In this document: piece by piece, positions 48,770 to 58,230 of the stretch
Layout of the letters: the number at the start of each line of letters is the position of its first letter
How positions within the stretch are numbered: position 1 is the first letter of the stretch
Source: Runella sp. CRIBMP
GTDB taxonomy: Bacteria > Bacteroidota > Bacteroidia > Cytophagales > Spirosomataceae
Assembly (NCBI RefSeq): GCF_009905605.1
Contig: NZ_JAAAKZ010000026.1
Coordinates: 1 to 59,293 of the forward strand
DNA length: 59,293 bases
Direction: 5' to 3'
Made by a program: the position numbers and the translations under genes
Notes under the pieces: generated by a model
The model's database searches: none
What the model saw: the letters and a program-made list of their open reading frames with translations, nothing else
Told to the model about the DNA's origin: nothing

Positions 48770-49903
48770 CTACTTTGAGATTGAACTATCGATGAGCACA
48801 TCACCTATAGATTTATTTTCTACTTCTGTTATTTTATTGTCATCAACCCAGATATAGCTTAGGTCTAAGTAATTAAAATTCATTTCATTAATTGTAAAAG
48901 GATTTTTCACTAACCAGTGCTCGGTAACATTTGAATATGATGGATAGATTGAGGTGATAAACACACCAGTTACGGCATTATAAGATTGATTTGAATTTTT
49001 GCAAAAAACTCCATCGAGGCTTGTCTGAAAATATTGATTTTTTTCATTTCTTTTTTCAAATTCCTGATTCCTAAAACTTCCAAATAAAGCATTATATACA
49101 TCTTCCGTATAAGTTTGTTTGATACTTAATGAGTTAATACAAATAATATATGGTCTATCCAATATTCCATATCGGTTTGCTTTTTCTTTTATTGCATATT
49201 TTATAGCTTCTTCGCATCCACCTGCATAACCACCTCCTAATGGTGAAATTATAGGCTTATCTAAATCAAAATCAACTTTCCATAATGTTATTGAGACCTT
49301 TATATCTTCATCTTGATAGATAATTTCTCGCTCATAACGACCTAATGATGGATGAAGATTTAAAGCATAAAAGTCTCCATTGTCATCTATAAACTTCTGA
49401 AAGTAATCTCTAATTTTCCGTAACCTTGCTTGCTTATTTGAAAGAAAATTTATTTGTCTAACACTTATACCATATCGCTTAGAACTAATAAGGTTTAAAG
49501 CATCCAATACTGCATTTTGCTTATTTTTTAGTAATCTTACTTCATTAGATTCATCGAAAGAAACTGTTGCTTCTAAGTAAATTTCAAAATCGCCTTTCTT
49601 TGCCAAAAAATCTGGGTTTTTAGTTGAATTCGGTACAGTTGGGTGAGTAATTAATGTAAAACCTTGTTGGTAAAATAATTCATGGATAAATAACTCAAAA
49701 AAAGCTGGTTCAAACTGGCTTTGCAAATCACGTTTCAATTGTTTTTTCCCTGCATCAGGGTATCTGTCAAACCAAGTATTTAGCCTTTCGCGTACTAAGA
49801 TAAATTCATTAATAGCTGATTCATCATAAAATTCATAACTATTATGCTGGTAATCTGCATATTTAAAGTTGTTTCTGTCTTTATCTTCAAAAAGTTTTTC
49901 CAT
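48770..49903 (-). CDS. PD-(D/E)XK nuclease-like hypothetical protein
   Basis: 377 residues, AT-rich, no signal or membrane segment. Around residue 88-115 the sequence H-P-T-V-P-N-S-T-K-N-P-D-F-L-A-K-K-G precedes D-F-E-I-Y-L-E-A-T-V, a spacing like the PD...ExK core of restriction-type nucleases, but with Thr in place of the final Lys. The remainder is unrecognised. It sits alone in an accessory patch beside a broken toxin gene and a perfect palindrome, so a defence role is possible but unproven. Confidence 0.5.
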   Translation of the reverse strand: MEKLFEDKDRNNFKYADYQHNSYEFYDESAINEFILVRERLNTWFDRYPDAGKKQLKRDLQSQFEPAFFELFIHELFYQQGFTLITHPTVPNSTKNPDFLAKKGDFEIYLEATVSFDESNEVRLLKNKQNAVLDALNLISSKRYGISVRQINFLSNKQARLRKIRDYFQKFIDDNGDFYALNLHPSLGRYEREIIYQDEDIKVSITLWKVDFDLDKPIISPLGGGYAGGCEEAIKYAIKEKANRYGILDRPYIICINSLSIKQTYTEDVYNALFGSFRNQEFEKRNEKNQYFQTSLDGVFCKNSNQSYNAVTGVFITSIYPSYSNVTEHWLVKNPFTINEMNFNYLDLSYIWVDDNKITEVENKSIGDVLIDSSISK

Positions 49904-49923
49904 AGTTTAATTACTTAATAATT

Positions 49924-49959
49924 TTTCGATGGTTTGCGTTTAAACGCAAACCATCGAAA
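49924..49959. promoter_or_regulatory. 36-bp perfect palindrome
   Basis: Two 18-base arms meet with no spacer (centre GCGTTTAAACGC). No T-run follows on either strand. It lies 20 bases upstream of the nuclease-like gene and 21 bases after the S9 peptidase stop, so it may be an operator or a cruciform site. Confidence 0.6.
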
Positions 49960-49980
49960 CTTAGCGTTTTTAACACCAAT

Positions 49981-52329
49981 CTACTTCAACTTCTCCTGAA
50001 ACAACTTCAGAATGCGTTTATATTCATCCATCCAACTGGTTGGCTCCACAAAACCATGGTCTTCCATTGGGTAGGAAGCCATTTCCCAATTGTCTTTTTT
50101 CAGCTCAATCAAGCGCTGTACCAAACGGTATGAATCCTGAATATGCACGTTAACATCGACCATGCCATGACAAATTAATAAATGATCTTTCAATCCTGCC
50201 GCGTGATAAATAGGCGAGCTGCGACGATACGCCAATGAATCCGTAGCGGGTTCGTTGAGGATATTGGCCGTATAAGGATGATTGTAGGCCGCCCAGTCGG
50301 TCACGGGACGCAAAGCAGCTCCTGCTTTGAAAACGCCTGGCTTGGTAAACATGGCCATCAAAGTGATAAAACCACCGTAAGAACCACCGTAAATACCGAT
50401 GCGGTTAGCGTCAATTCCGTGTTTTTCAACCAAGAATTTTGCCCCGTCAACGTTATCGTCCAAATCTTTTCCGCCCATAAATCGATAAATCCCCGTGCGT
50501 ACATCGCGGCCATAGCCCGCCGACGCGCGGTAATCCATGTCGAGCACGGTATAGCCCAAATCCACCAACAGGTTATGAAACATATACTCTCTGAAATATT
50601 GACTCCACCATTTATGGGCATTTTGAAGGTAACCTGCCCCATGAACAAACACCACCGCCGCTCCATTTTTCTTTTTGGGAACGTACAAACGGGCGTAAAT
50701 ATCGACCCCATCACTGGCCTTTACGGTCACAATTTGGGGTTCGCGCCACTGATACGAGCTAAACTCAGGGGAAAGTGATTTCGTAAGTTGCGTAGCCGTA
50801 GCGTTGGGCTGCGCCTCCTGAAGGTACAATTCCCAGGGTTTTGTGGCAGAAGAATATCGAATCAACAACTTCGACTCATCGGGCGAAAGCGTGGCATCAT
50901 TGGCTCCCACCATGCCCGTCAGCTTGGTACGCTCCCCGCCCGTAACGGCCATTTTATAGAAATGCTGCTCACCAGGATGTACTTCATTTGACTGAAAATA
51001 GATGGTTTTCTTATCTTTTGAAAGCTGCGCTTGCTGCACCTCAAACTTCCCCGACGTGAGGGTTTTGCGCTCACCTGTGCGTATATTAACCGAGTACAAA
51101 TGCGAATAGCCCGTGGCTTCGGAATGAAAAATAATGGTCTCGTTGTCGATCCATTCCAACCAAAAACTACCCGGGCCACCCACCCATGCTTCGTCGCGCA
51201 GGTGGTCAAGGACTTTAAATTTAGCGGTTTCGGGGTCGAGAGAAGCAATCCAACGGTCTTTATTGTCTTGTGAACGCATCATGGCAACCACATACTTGCC
51301 ATCTTCCGACCACCGAACGTTGATAAACTGCACTTTGCGGGCGGCGGCTTTTTTAGATGTATCGGCTTTGTATTCTTTCAGGTATTCAGGTTTTACGTTG
51401 ATACCCGTCAGGTCTTTGGTCGATGCTTCAAGTACGGTATCTTTCTTAATGTTGTAGATAAACAACTGAGAGTTGTTTTGGGAAGCGCCCACTTTCGTGC
51501 GGGCGGGCAGGTTTTCGGTGTAGCCAGATTCGGTTACATAACTCGGCACAACGGTTGATTTGGCGCCACTCCCCCCTTTGGTCGAACGGTAAGTGATAAA
51601 CTCCGCCGTGGGAGACAAGAGGATATTATCCAAGATAGCATCGTTGGTATAAATTTCTTTCGGGCGTTTCGGTTGGTTTGATTTTGTAATTTTATCCGCT
51701 TCCTTTTTCTTATCATCCCGCTCTTTCAAAACCTCAAACAATGCCAATTGGTCTTTTTTCAGCCACTTATCCTGCTCGTTTGCGGCCGCGTCGGCTTTCT
51801 TTGTTCCCGGCAAAAAATTTGTTAGTTGAATCAACTCTCCCGTGAGTAAATGTTGCGAAAACAAGTTTTGTCCGCGTCTAAAAATAGCTTTGCTGCCATC
51901 GGCGCTAAACGTAACGTTTGATTCTGCGTCTACGGTATTGGTCAGCTGCCGGGTTTGGCCAGTTTTCACGTCAATCCAATAAATATCCCCATTTTTTATG
52001 AATAATTTTTGGGTGAAAGCACGGTTATAATCGCCCGATGCTGTCGGCAGCAAACTGCGCTCCAGCGGCGTTACTTTACGGGTTTGCTTAGTTGACAGTT
52101 CGCACACGTAGAGTGAGTCCCCCGTGTTTTTTTCAGGATTCCAGTTAAAGAAAATTTTGGTGCCGTCTTCGCTCCAGTAGGGATTGGAAGGAGCGACGCC
52201 CATCCATTTGGGGTCGCGCATGATTTTTTCCACCGAAAGCGGCGCAAGGGTCTGGGCTTTGAGCGCGACGTTTAGGGTACAAAAAAAGGCAAGAAACAGG
52301 TGGGTTCGCCAAAGGTAAAAGTATCGCAT
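49981..52329 (-). CDS. S9 family peptidase (DPP IV/prolyl oligopeptidase-like), exported
   Basis: 782 residues. Signal peptide MRYFYLWRTHLFLAFFCTLN with cleavage near LKAQ. Residues 40-530 form a beta-propeller with WSEDG/LSPD-type blades. The hydrolase domain carries Ser in G-G-S-Y-G-G near 650, Asp in G-M-V-D-V-N-V near 724 and His in M-E-D-H-G-F near 757. It cleaves peptides, probably after proline, in the periplasm. No operon partner is adjacent. Confidence 0.93.
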   Translation of the reverse strand: MRYFYLWRTHLFLAFFCTLNVALKAQTLAPLSVEKIMRDPKWMGVAPSNPYWSEDGTKIFFNWNPEKNTGDSLYVCELSTKQTRKVTPLERSLLPTASGDYNRAFTQKLFIKNGDIYWIDVKTGQTRQLTNTVDAESNVTFSADGSKAIFRRGQNLFSQHLLTGELIQLTNFLPGTKKADAAANEQDKWLKKDQLALFEVLKERDDKKKEADKITKSNQPKRPKEIYTNDAILDNILLSPTAEFITYRSTKGGSGAKSTVVPSYVTESGYTENLPARTKVGASQNNSQLFIYNIKKDTVLEASTKDLTGINVKPEYLKEYKADTSKKAAARKVQFINVRWSEDGKYVVAMMRSQDNKDRWIASLDPETAKFKVLDHLRDEAWVGGPGSFWLEWIDNETIIFHSEATGYSHLYSVNIRTGERKTLTSGKFEVQQAQLSKDKKTIYFQSNEVHPGEQHFYKMAVTGGERTKLTGMVGANDATLSPDESKLLIRYSSATKPWELYLQEAQPNATATQLTKSLSPEFSSYQWREPQIVTVKASDGVDIYARLYVPKKKNGAAVVFVHGAGYLQNAHKWWSQYFREYMFHNLLVDLGYTVLDMDYRASAGYGRDVRTGIYRFMGGKDLDDNVDGAKFLVEKHGIDANRIGIYGGSYGGFITLMAMFTKPGVFKAGAALRPVTDWAAYNHPYTANILNEPATDSLAYRRSSPIYHAAGLKDHLLICHGMVDVNVHIQDSYRLVQRLIELKKDNWEMASYPMEDHGFVEPTSWMDEYKRILKLFQEKLK

Positions 52330-52554
52330 AAGTAAGTAAAATGAAGTGTTTATGTTTGAAAATACAATTTAAAAATCAAAACAAATAAATACCGCCCACA
52401 AAACGATGGAATGAGGACGTAGCCTTGGTTTAAAGAGATAAAAGTAGTTAAAATCGCATCTTTTGCCGATATTTCCCCCTTTATTTCCTGATAATTATCA
52501 TTTTTTCAAACCATTACAGCGCCTACAATTGCGCCAAACCAAACGGCCCACCCC

Positions 52555-53841
52555 ATGCGCCCAAAAATCAGCTACGTTTCTCCGCAAGAGGCTCTTTCGT
52601 GTGTTCAATCTGGCCATCGAGTCTTTGTTCATGGAAGTGCACAAACACCTTCGTTTCTTTTAAAACACCTTGCTCAGGAAGCCCCTCGTTTACAAGATGT
52701 TGAGGTTGTTTCTATCACCGTTTACGGCAATGTATACATTGATAAACCCGAATTCCAGGGTCATTTTCACATCAATTCACTTTTTGTTTCGGAGAGCATT
52801 CGCAAGGCCGTCAATGAAGGGCGTGCCGATTATGTTCCCGTGTTTTTAAGTGAAATCCCAGAGTTGTTTAATCAAGGAATTTTGCCCCTTGACGTTGCCT
52901 TGGTGCACGTGTCGGTACCCGACCAACACGGCTACTGCTCGTTGGGACTTTCGGTCGACATTGCCCGCTCGGCTGTCAACAACGCCCGTTACGTCATTGC
53001 TCAGGTAAACCCCAACGTTCCGCGTACGCAGGGCGACGGCATGATTCACGCCAGTAAATTTCACGCGATGGTTTATTGTGAAGATGCCCTCCACGAAGCC
53101 AATTTCAGCAGTTCAGTTTCAGAAAGTGACCAAAAAATCGGGCAATACGTTGCCGAATTGATTGAAGACGGTAGCACCCTCCAAATGGGTATTGGCTCCA
53201 TTCCTAATGCGGTTTTGCAGTGTCTATATAACCACAAAAATCTGGGCGTACACACCGAAATGTTCAGCGATGGGCTGATTGATTTGTTCGACAAAGATGT
53301 TATCAACAATCGATTTAAGGTAATCATGCCCAACAAAACCGTCACGGGTTTTGCCTTAGGCACCAAGCGTCTGTATGATTATGTCAATGACAATCCTGCG
53401 TTTTCGTTTCTTGACATTGATTTTGTAAACGACCCGTATATTATCAAACAAAACCCCAAAGTGGTGGCCATCAACAGCGCCGTAGAAGTCGATGTAACGG
53501 GACAAATCTGTTCCGACTCGATTGGAACGTACCAATATTCGGGCGTGGGCGGCCAAATGGATTTTATGCGCGGAGCCGCCCTTAGCCAAGGCGGGAAACC
53601 CATCATTGCGCTTCCCTCCCGCACCCAAAAAGGTATTTCACGGATTGTGCCTTACCTTAAGCAGGGTGCTGGGGTAGTCACCACCCGCGCCCACGCGCAC
53701 TATATCATTACTGAATACGGGGTAGCGTATTTGTTCGGAAAAAACCTCCGGCAACGTGCCAAAGCCCTCATCAACATAGCCCACCCCGACGACCGTGAAG
53801 ACATTGAACGCCAATGCTTTGAACGATTTAAAACGTTGTAA
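52555..53841 (+). CDS. Acetyl-CoA hydrolase/transferase family (4-hydroxybutyrate CoA-transferase-like)
   Basis: 428 residues with the CoA-transferase fold. The catalytic glutamate is in G-V-H-T-E-M-F-S-D-G near 236, and the glycine-rich regions M-G-I-G-S-I-P-N near 210 and G-V-G-G-Q-M-D-F near 330 bind CoA. It moves CoA between acetyl-CoA and a carboxylate in the cytoplasm. It is monocistronic with a hairpin terminator just after. Confidence 0.92.
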   Translation: MRPKISYVSPQEALSCVQSGHRVFVHGSAQTPSFLLKHLAQEAPRLQDVEVVSITVYGNVYIDKPEFQGHFHINSLFVSESIRKAVNEGRADYVPVFLSEIPELFNQGILPLDVALVHVSVPDQHGYCSLGLSVDIARSAVNNARYVIAQVNPNVPRTQGDGMIHASKFHAMVYCEDALHEANFSSSVSESDQKIGQYVAELIEDGSTLQMGIGSIPNAVLQCLYNHKNLGVHTEMFSDGLIDLFDKDVINNRFKVIMPNKTVTGFALGTKRLYDYVNDNPAFSFLDIDFVNDPYIIKQNPKVVAINSAVEVDVTGQICSDSIGTYQYSGVGGQMDFMRGAALSQGGKPIIALPSRTQKGISRIVPYLKQGAGVVTTRAHAHYIITEYGVAYLFGKNLRQRAKALINIAHPDDREDIERQCFERFKTL

Positions 53842-53862
53842 ATAATGAATTACTATAATACA

Positions 53863-53898
53863 AAAGCAGCGCCAACCGTGTCCGATTGGCGCTGCTTT
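53863..53898. terminator. Hairpin terminator
   Basis: AAAGCAGCGCCAA / TTGGCGCTGCTTT with a ten-base loop, between convergent genes. Confidence 0.7.
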
Positions 53899-53918
53899 GA
53901 TGTATATAAGAAATGTTG

Positions 53919-54710
53919 TTAAATGTCAGAATAGTCGGTTGGATAAAAGAATCGGGTGTCATTCTTAGAAACATTTTTTTGGTATTCGGGCATCGCCGCA
54001 AGTTTTTTCCAGTAAGCATCGGCACTGAATGCTTTCCAATGCTCATCGCGGGAAGCGCGGTTTTCAAAAGTGGTGAGGTACATCAGATTGGGCATCCGAC
54101 TACCCGATACGACTTCGGCATAAAACACCGCGTTAAAGCCAAGACGCTTGAAGAGACCAATTTCGTCGCCGTCGTTAAACATCTTTATTTTGTTCTTAGA
54201 TATTTTTTCGGTGTGGCCTTCGTAACTCCTTAATTCATAGACTCTTTCTTTGGGCGCAGAAGTGAGTTGGGGCATGGTAAATTGCAGGCTTTTATCAAAC
54301 GCATTCAATAAAATTGATTCAATTCTATCATACGGCGGCTCACTGAATACCGCGTCGTGGTAGGCTTTACCGTCGTTCCAATACGCCTTATCTTTCGCCA
54401 GTTTTTGTTCTAATGTAAAAAAATCATCGCGTGAGCGGAAAGGGATAAAAACATAGATAAGTTTTTCGTCGGTCGGCTTGGCCGTTTCGGGGTTGACGAT
54501 AGGTTTAAAAACCCCCACTTTACTGATACCGATTCGATGCAGGGCGGGCAAGTACGCGTCTTTTAAAAACGCATCTACCTTTTTCTCCTGCTCTTCCGTT
54601 TTGAGGTGATAAATTTTAATTTGGTAAAAATCCCGTTTTGCAGCGTTCGCCGAAATACCAAAACTCAGAAAACACACTGCCAACAACAATGGCATAAATA
54701 ACTTAGACAT
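53919..54710 (-). CDS. NIPSNAP family protein, exported
   Basis: 263 residues. Signal peptide MSKLFMPLLLAVCFLSFGIS with cleavage near ANA. Two NIPSNAP-type ferredoxin-like halves: F-Y-Q-I-K-I-Y-H-L-K near 27 and V-Y-E-L-R-S-Y-E-G-H near 150, followed by W-K-A-F-S-A-D-A-Y-W-K. The family is widespread in Bacteroidota with no established reaction. It is isolated between a convergent CoA transferase and an HxlR regulator. Confidence 0.88.
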   Translation of the reverse strand: MSKLFMPLLLAVCFLSFGISANAAKRDFYQIKIYHLKTEEQEKKVDAFLKDAYLPALHRIGISKVGVFKPIVNPETAKPTDEKLIYVFIPFRSRDDFFTLEQKLAKDKAYWNDGKAYHDAVFSEPPYDRIESILLNAFDKSLQFTMPQLTSAPKERVYELRSYEGHTEKISKNKIKMFNDGDEIGLFKRLGFNAVFYAEVVSGSRMPNLMYLTTFENRASRDEHWKAFSADAYWKKLAAMPEYQKNVSKNDTRFFYPTDYSDI

Positions 54711-54855
54711 ACAGAAAATGATTTTTGGGGGTTACGTTGTAATTTGGGTCAAAGTAACGGCTAGTTTTTCAGTAAAGCCACTGTCAAAAGCATCTCCCCT
54801 AACTCATAATTTTCGAAGCTGTCGCTACATGCGTTATTCCGAATAAATGATAGAA

Positions 54856-55212
54856 TTACGAAGGAAATTCCATTTCATTCTCAGCAAAACTGCACAAACC
54901 GCCCAGCAACTCGCTCAGTTTTTCGCCCGTTTCGGTCAAGGTATATTCTACCCGAGCCGGAACTTCGCCCAAGTGATTGTTTCTAACAATGAGTTTATAT
55001 TGTTCAAGAAGCTTGAGGCGGTCAGCCAAAATATTGTCGCTGATGTGCTTTAAATCCTCTTTCAGGCTTGAAAATCGGCTGTTGCCTTCTTCAATGCTAA
55101 ACATAACCTCCGTTAGCCACCTTTTGCTCAGAAGATGAATCAGCTCATTGAGCGCACATTTATCTTCCAAAAACGTCTGATTATAATAATTGGTAGAGCT
55201 TAACTTTCTCAT
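54856..55212 (-). CDS. HxlR family transcriptional regulator
   Basis: 118 residues from the ATG at 55212; a longer frame exists but lacks family similarity before it. The winged helix has the HxlR order C-A-L-N-E-L-I-H-L-L-S-K-R-W, R-F-S-S-L-K-E-D-L-K-H-I-S-D-N-I-L-A-D-R-L-K, then V-P-A-R-V-E-Y-T-L-T-E-T-G. A cysteine at about residue 19 matches the redox-sensing Cys of HxlR/HypR members. It is divergent from an aldo/keto reductase, which it likely controls in response to electrophiles or oxidants. Confidence 0.9.
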   Translation of the reverse strand: MRKLSSTNYYNQTFLEDKCALNELIHLLSKRWLTEVMFSIEEGNSRFSSLKEDLKHISDNILADRLKLLEQYKLIVRNNHLGEVPARVEYTLTETGEKLSELLGGLCSFAENEMEFPS

Positions 55213-55367
55213 CGCTATCACTAACTTTTTAAGGAGTTGTTCAATATTACCTAAACTATTGTTCAAAGTTAGATTTAAACGTTCATTTGTAAACTGATTT
55301 TTATCGAAAATAGTAAATAAAAACGGCAACCTACCTGTATACATGTTTTGTTATTAATACTATTTCT

Positions 55368-56381
55368 ATGAACTATCGAAAAATTGGCACCTCAAACAAA
55401 CAAAATCAAGCAGGTCTTGATGTATCCGTGATTACCTTTGGCGCTTGGGCCGCTGGAGGATGGATGTGGGGCGGAACTGAGCGAAACGAAGCCGTAAAGG
55501 CCATCAGAGCATCTTACGACGTGGGCGTCACTTCCATTGACACCGCTCCTATTTATGGGCAAGGGCTCAGCGAAGAAATCGTGGGCGAAGCCATCAAGGG
55601 TATTCCGCGCGACAAAGTACAAATCCTCACAAAATTTGGGATGCGCTGGGACTTGGCGAAGGGAGATTTTGCCATGCACAGCAAAAAAAACGACGGTCAA
55701 GCCATTGATATTTACCGGTATGCGGACAAAGAGAGCATTGTCAAAGAATGTGAAGACAGCCTGCAACGCTTGGGCACCGATTATATTGACCTGTATCAAA
55801 TTCACTGGCCAGACACCACAACACCCATCGGTGAAACCATGGAGGCCGTTTCGCGGTTAATAGATCAAGGAAAAGTGCGCTACGCGGGTGTTTGCAATTA
55901 CAACGCCGACCAAATGCGCGAAGCCGAAAAGTTCATCCCTCTTGCTTCCAACCAAGTGCCTTACAGCATGGTGAAAAGAGACATTGAAAAGCAAACGGTT
56001 CCGTATTGCATCGAACACGGAAAAGCCATTTTGGCCTACAGCCCGTTGGAACGTGGATTATTGACTGGAAAAATGAAACCCGGCCACCAATTTGCGGCCG
56101 ACGACCACCGAGCAAAGCTGTTTTTTTACAAGGATGAAAATCTCAAACGGGTTGATGCATTTTTGGATAAAATCAAACCTCTGGCCGATGATAAAAAAGC
56201 AACGATTGGACAATTGGTGCTGCGTTGGACCGTCGAGCAACCGGGCATTACCATTGCGTTGGTCGGGGCGCGTGACGCCAAACAAGCGCTCGAAAATGCC
56301 GCCGCCATGGACATCCATTTGAGTAATGAAGAAATTAATTTTATCACTGGGCATTTAAACCACCTCGAATTGGTTCAATAA
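55368..56381 (+). CDS. Aldo/keto reductase
   Basis: 337 residues, TIM-barrel AKR. The catalytic tetrad is readable: Asp and Tyr in S-I-D-T-A-P-I-Y-G near 56-64, Lys in I-L-T-K-F-G-M near 90 and His in Y-Q-I-H-W-P-D near 145. The NADPH region A-Y-S-P-L-E-R-G-L-L-T-G-K follows. It reduces aldehydes or ketones in the cytoplasm. Divergent from an HxlR regulator across 155 bases, it probably belongs to a detoxification response. Confidence 0.93.
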   Translation: MNYRKIGTSNKQNQAGLDVSVITFGAWAAGGWMWGGTERNEAVKAIRASYDVGVTSIDTAPIYGQGLSEEIVGEAIKGIPRDKVQILTKFGMRWDLAKGDFAMHSKKNDGQAIDIYRYADKESIVKECEDSLQRLGTDYIDLYQIHWPDTTTPIGETMEAVSRLIDQGKVRYAGVCNYNADQMREAEKFIPLASNQVPYSMVKRDIEKQTVPYCIEHGKAILAYSPLERGLLTGKMKPGHQFAADDHRAKLFFYKDENLKRVDAFLDKIKPLADDKKATIGQLVLRWTVEQPGITIALVGARDAKQALENAAAMDIHLSNEEINFITGHLNHLELVQ

Positions 56382-56459
56382 CAAAGGAGGAAGGAGAATC
56401 CACGGCCCTATTCTATTTTTAACATTTCAACCTATCGTTTTTTTATTCATTTTCATTTT

Positions 56460-57641
56460 ATGACGAACAACAAAACCTTACTCAAAAAGAGCCTTCCCGT
56501 TGCGTTGACAGGCTTGATTTTAACCGCTTCCGTTGCTTTGATGAGCAATAGCGGTATCACGGAGGGTACAAATTCTGTACAACAAATAACCGAAGCCAAC
56601 TTGAAAGTAGACACCGTTGCCAGAGGGTTGACCATGCCATGGGCAACCGCTTTTCTGCCCAACGGCGACTTGCTAGTGACCGAGCGCGTCGGCAAATTAC
56701 GTCTGGTGAAAAATGGTGTTTTGGACCCGCAAGAAATTACTGGCTTGCCATCCATTCTTTACAAAGGACAAGGCGGCTTGCTCGACGTAGCGTTGCATCC
56801 CGATTATGCTGCAAACGGCTGGATTTATATTAGTTATTCATCACCCAAAGCAGCAGGTGAAGAAGGCGACGAGGGCGGCGCAAATACTGCATTGCTGCGC
56901 GCCAAGCTGAAAGACCACGCCCTAACCGATATTCAGTACCTGTTTAAAGCCCTCCCTAACGTAAAAGCCAATGTACACTTTGGTGGCCGCATTGTGTTTG
57001 ACAAAAAAGGCTATGTGTTTTTGTCGCTCGGCGAACGCGGACAAAAAGAAAACTCACAAAATCTGAGCAAAGACCAAGGAAAAGTGGTCCGCCTGCACGA
57101 AGACGGAAAAATCCCTACCGACAATCCATTCGTAAAAACCGCTGGTGCACGTCCCGAAATCTGGACCTATGGCCACCGCAATCCCCAAGGAATGACGATT
57201 CACCCCACCACGGGCGTTATTTGGGAGCACGAACATGGTCCGCAAGGAGGTGATGAGCTGAATATCGTAGAGCGGGGCAAAAACTACGGCTGGCCTGTGA
57301 TAACGTTCGGGATTGACTACGACAACAGCATTATCTCCAAAGATACCGCCAAAGTAGGTATGGAGCAACCCGTTACGTACTGGAAGCCTTCGATTGCGCC
57401 GTGTGGAATGACGTTTATCACGAGCGATAAATTCAAAGAATGGAAAGGCGACCTGATTGTTGGCTCACTTAAATTTGCGTACCTCCAACACCTCGTGGTA
57501 AAAGGCAACAAAGTAGTAAGCCGCGAAATCATGTTCGAAAAACTCGGACGCGTACGTGACGTGCGCCAAGGACCCGACGGCAATATCTACGTAGTGCTTG
57601 AAAACTCAGGCAAAATCGTTAGAATCAGCCCCAAAGCGTAA
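56460..57641 (+). CDS. PQQ-dependent sugar dehydrogenase-like (GDH-B/Asd fold), exported
   Basis: 393 residues. The N-terminus has a hydrophobic export segment (PVALTGLILTASVALMS). The six-bladed propeller has M-P-W-A-T-A-F-L-P-N-G near 60, a conserved His in A-L-H-P-D-Y near 118, H-F-G-G-R near 170 and E-H-G-P-Q-G-G-D-E near 260, the PQQ and calcium site motifs of soluble aldose dehydrogenases. It oxidises sugars in the periplasm. A cytochrome c gene follows after a hairpin and is a natural electron acceptor. Confidence 0.9.
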   Translation: MTNNKTLLKKSLPVALTGLILTASVALMSNSGITEGTNSVQQITEANLKVDTVARGLTMPWATAFLPNGDLLVTERVGKLRLVKNGVLDPQEITGLPSILYKGQGGLLDVALHPDYAANGWIYISYSSPKAAGEEGDEGGANTALLRAKLKDHALTDIQYLFKALPNVKANVHFGGRIVFDKKGYVFLSLGERGQKENSQNLSKDQGKVVRLHEDGKIPTDNPFVKTAGARPEIWTYGHRNPQGMTIHPTTGVIWEHEHGPQGGDELNIVERGKNYGWPVITFGIDYDNSIISKDTAKVGMEQPVTYWKPSIAPCGMTFITSDKFKEWKGDLIVGSLKFAYLQHLVVKGNKVVSREIMFEKLGRVRDVRQGPDGNIYVVLENSGKIVRISPKA

Positions 57642-57677
57642 ATCGTTTTTATTAGCATAACTTACTTAGAAATAATG

Positions 57678-57714
57678 ATTTGAGCAGTTATGTTAACCCC
57701 ATAACTGCTCAAAT
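57678..57714. terminator. Hairpin between dehydrogenase and cytochrome genes
   Basis: A perfect 15-base stem (ATTTGAGCAGTTATG and complement) with a seven-base loop. There is no proper T-run, so it may attenuate rather than stop transcription, or stabilise the upstream mRNA. Confidence 0.5.
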
Positions 57715-57752
57715 TGTGTTTGATGAATTATCCATACTTACCACTTTTTCGC

Positions 57753-58163
57753 ATGAAACTGTTAGTCATTTTTTGTTCAGGCATCTTTTTTTGTTCTGCC
57801 ACCTTCCCCCATCAGGACGAAGCACTTACCAAAAGCATGGAACGGGGAAAAGTGATTTACGCTGAAAACTGTATTACGTGCCACATGGGCGCAGGAGAAG
57901 GCGTTGCGGGAGCTTTCCCACCACTTGCCAAAGCCGATTATTTGGTCAAAACCCCCGAGAAAGCCATTGCAGCCATTAAATTCGGTCTGTCGGAAAAAAT
58001 CACCGTCAACGGTGTTGCCTACGAAGGAATGATGCCCAATCCGGGGTTAGACAATGAAGAAATTGCGGATGTGATGAATTACATTCAAAATTCATGGGGC
58101 AATACCTCCAACAAAAAACTCGTAACGGCAAAGATGGTTGAGGAAGTAAAACCGAAAAAGTAA
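57753..58163 (+). CDS. Exported class I cytochrome c
   Basis: 136 residues from the ATG at 57753, which gives a signal peptide (MKLLVIFCSGIFFCSATFPH). An ATG at 57723 is in frame but would spoil it. The haem site C-I-T-C-H is at residues 40-44, and the axial Met candidate is in G-M-M-P-N-P-G near 93. Late A-D-V-M-N-Y-I-Q-N-S-W is typical of the last helix. It carries electrons in the periplasm, most likely from the sugar dehydrogenase upstream. Confidence 0.92.
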   Translation: MKLLVIFCSGIFFCSATFPHQDEALTKSMERGKVIYAENCITCHMGAGEGVAGAFPPLAKADYLVKTPEKAIAAIKFGLSEKITVNGVAYEGMMPNPGLDNEEIADVMNYIQNSWGNTSNKKLVTAKMVEEVKPKK

Positions 58164-58170
58164 CACTACC

Positions 58171-58230
58171 GCCAATAACTAAAAAACGGATAGCATCTCT
58201 CAAATGCTATCCGTTTTTTTAGTTATTGGC
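58171..58230. terminator. Large hairpin terminator
   Basis: Arms of about 26 bases (GCCAATAACT...CGGATAGCAT) with a short loop and A/T-runs within the stem. It acts as a terminator for the cytochrome gene and borders the broken IS element. Confidence 0.8.

Noticed and set aside
48557-48778. 73-codon plus-strand frame between the toxin remnant and the nuclease-like gene
   Set aside because: It spans one copy of a degenerate direct repeat and has no recognisable domain or start signal.
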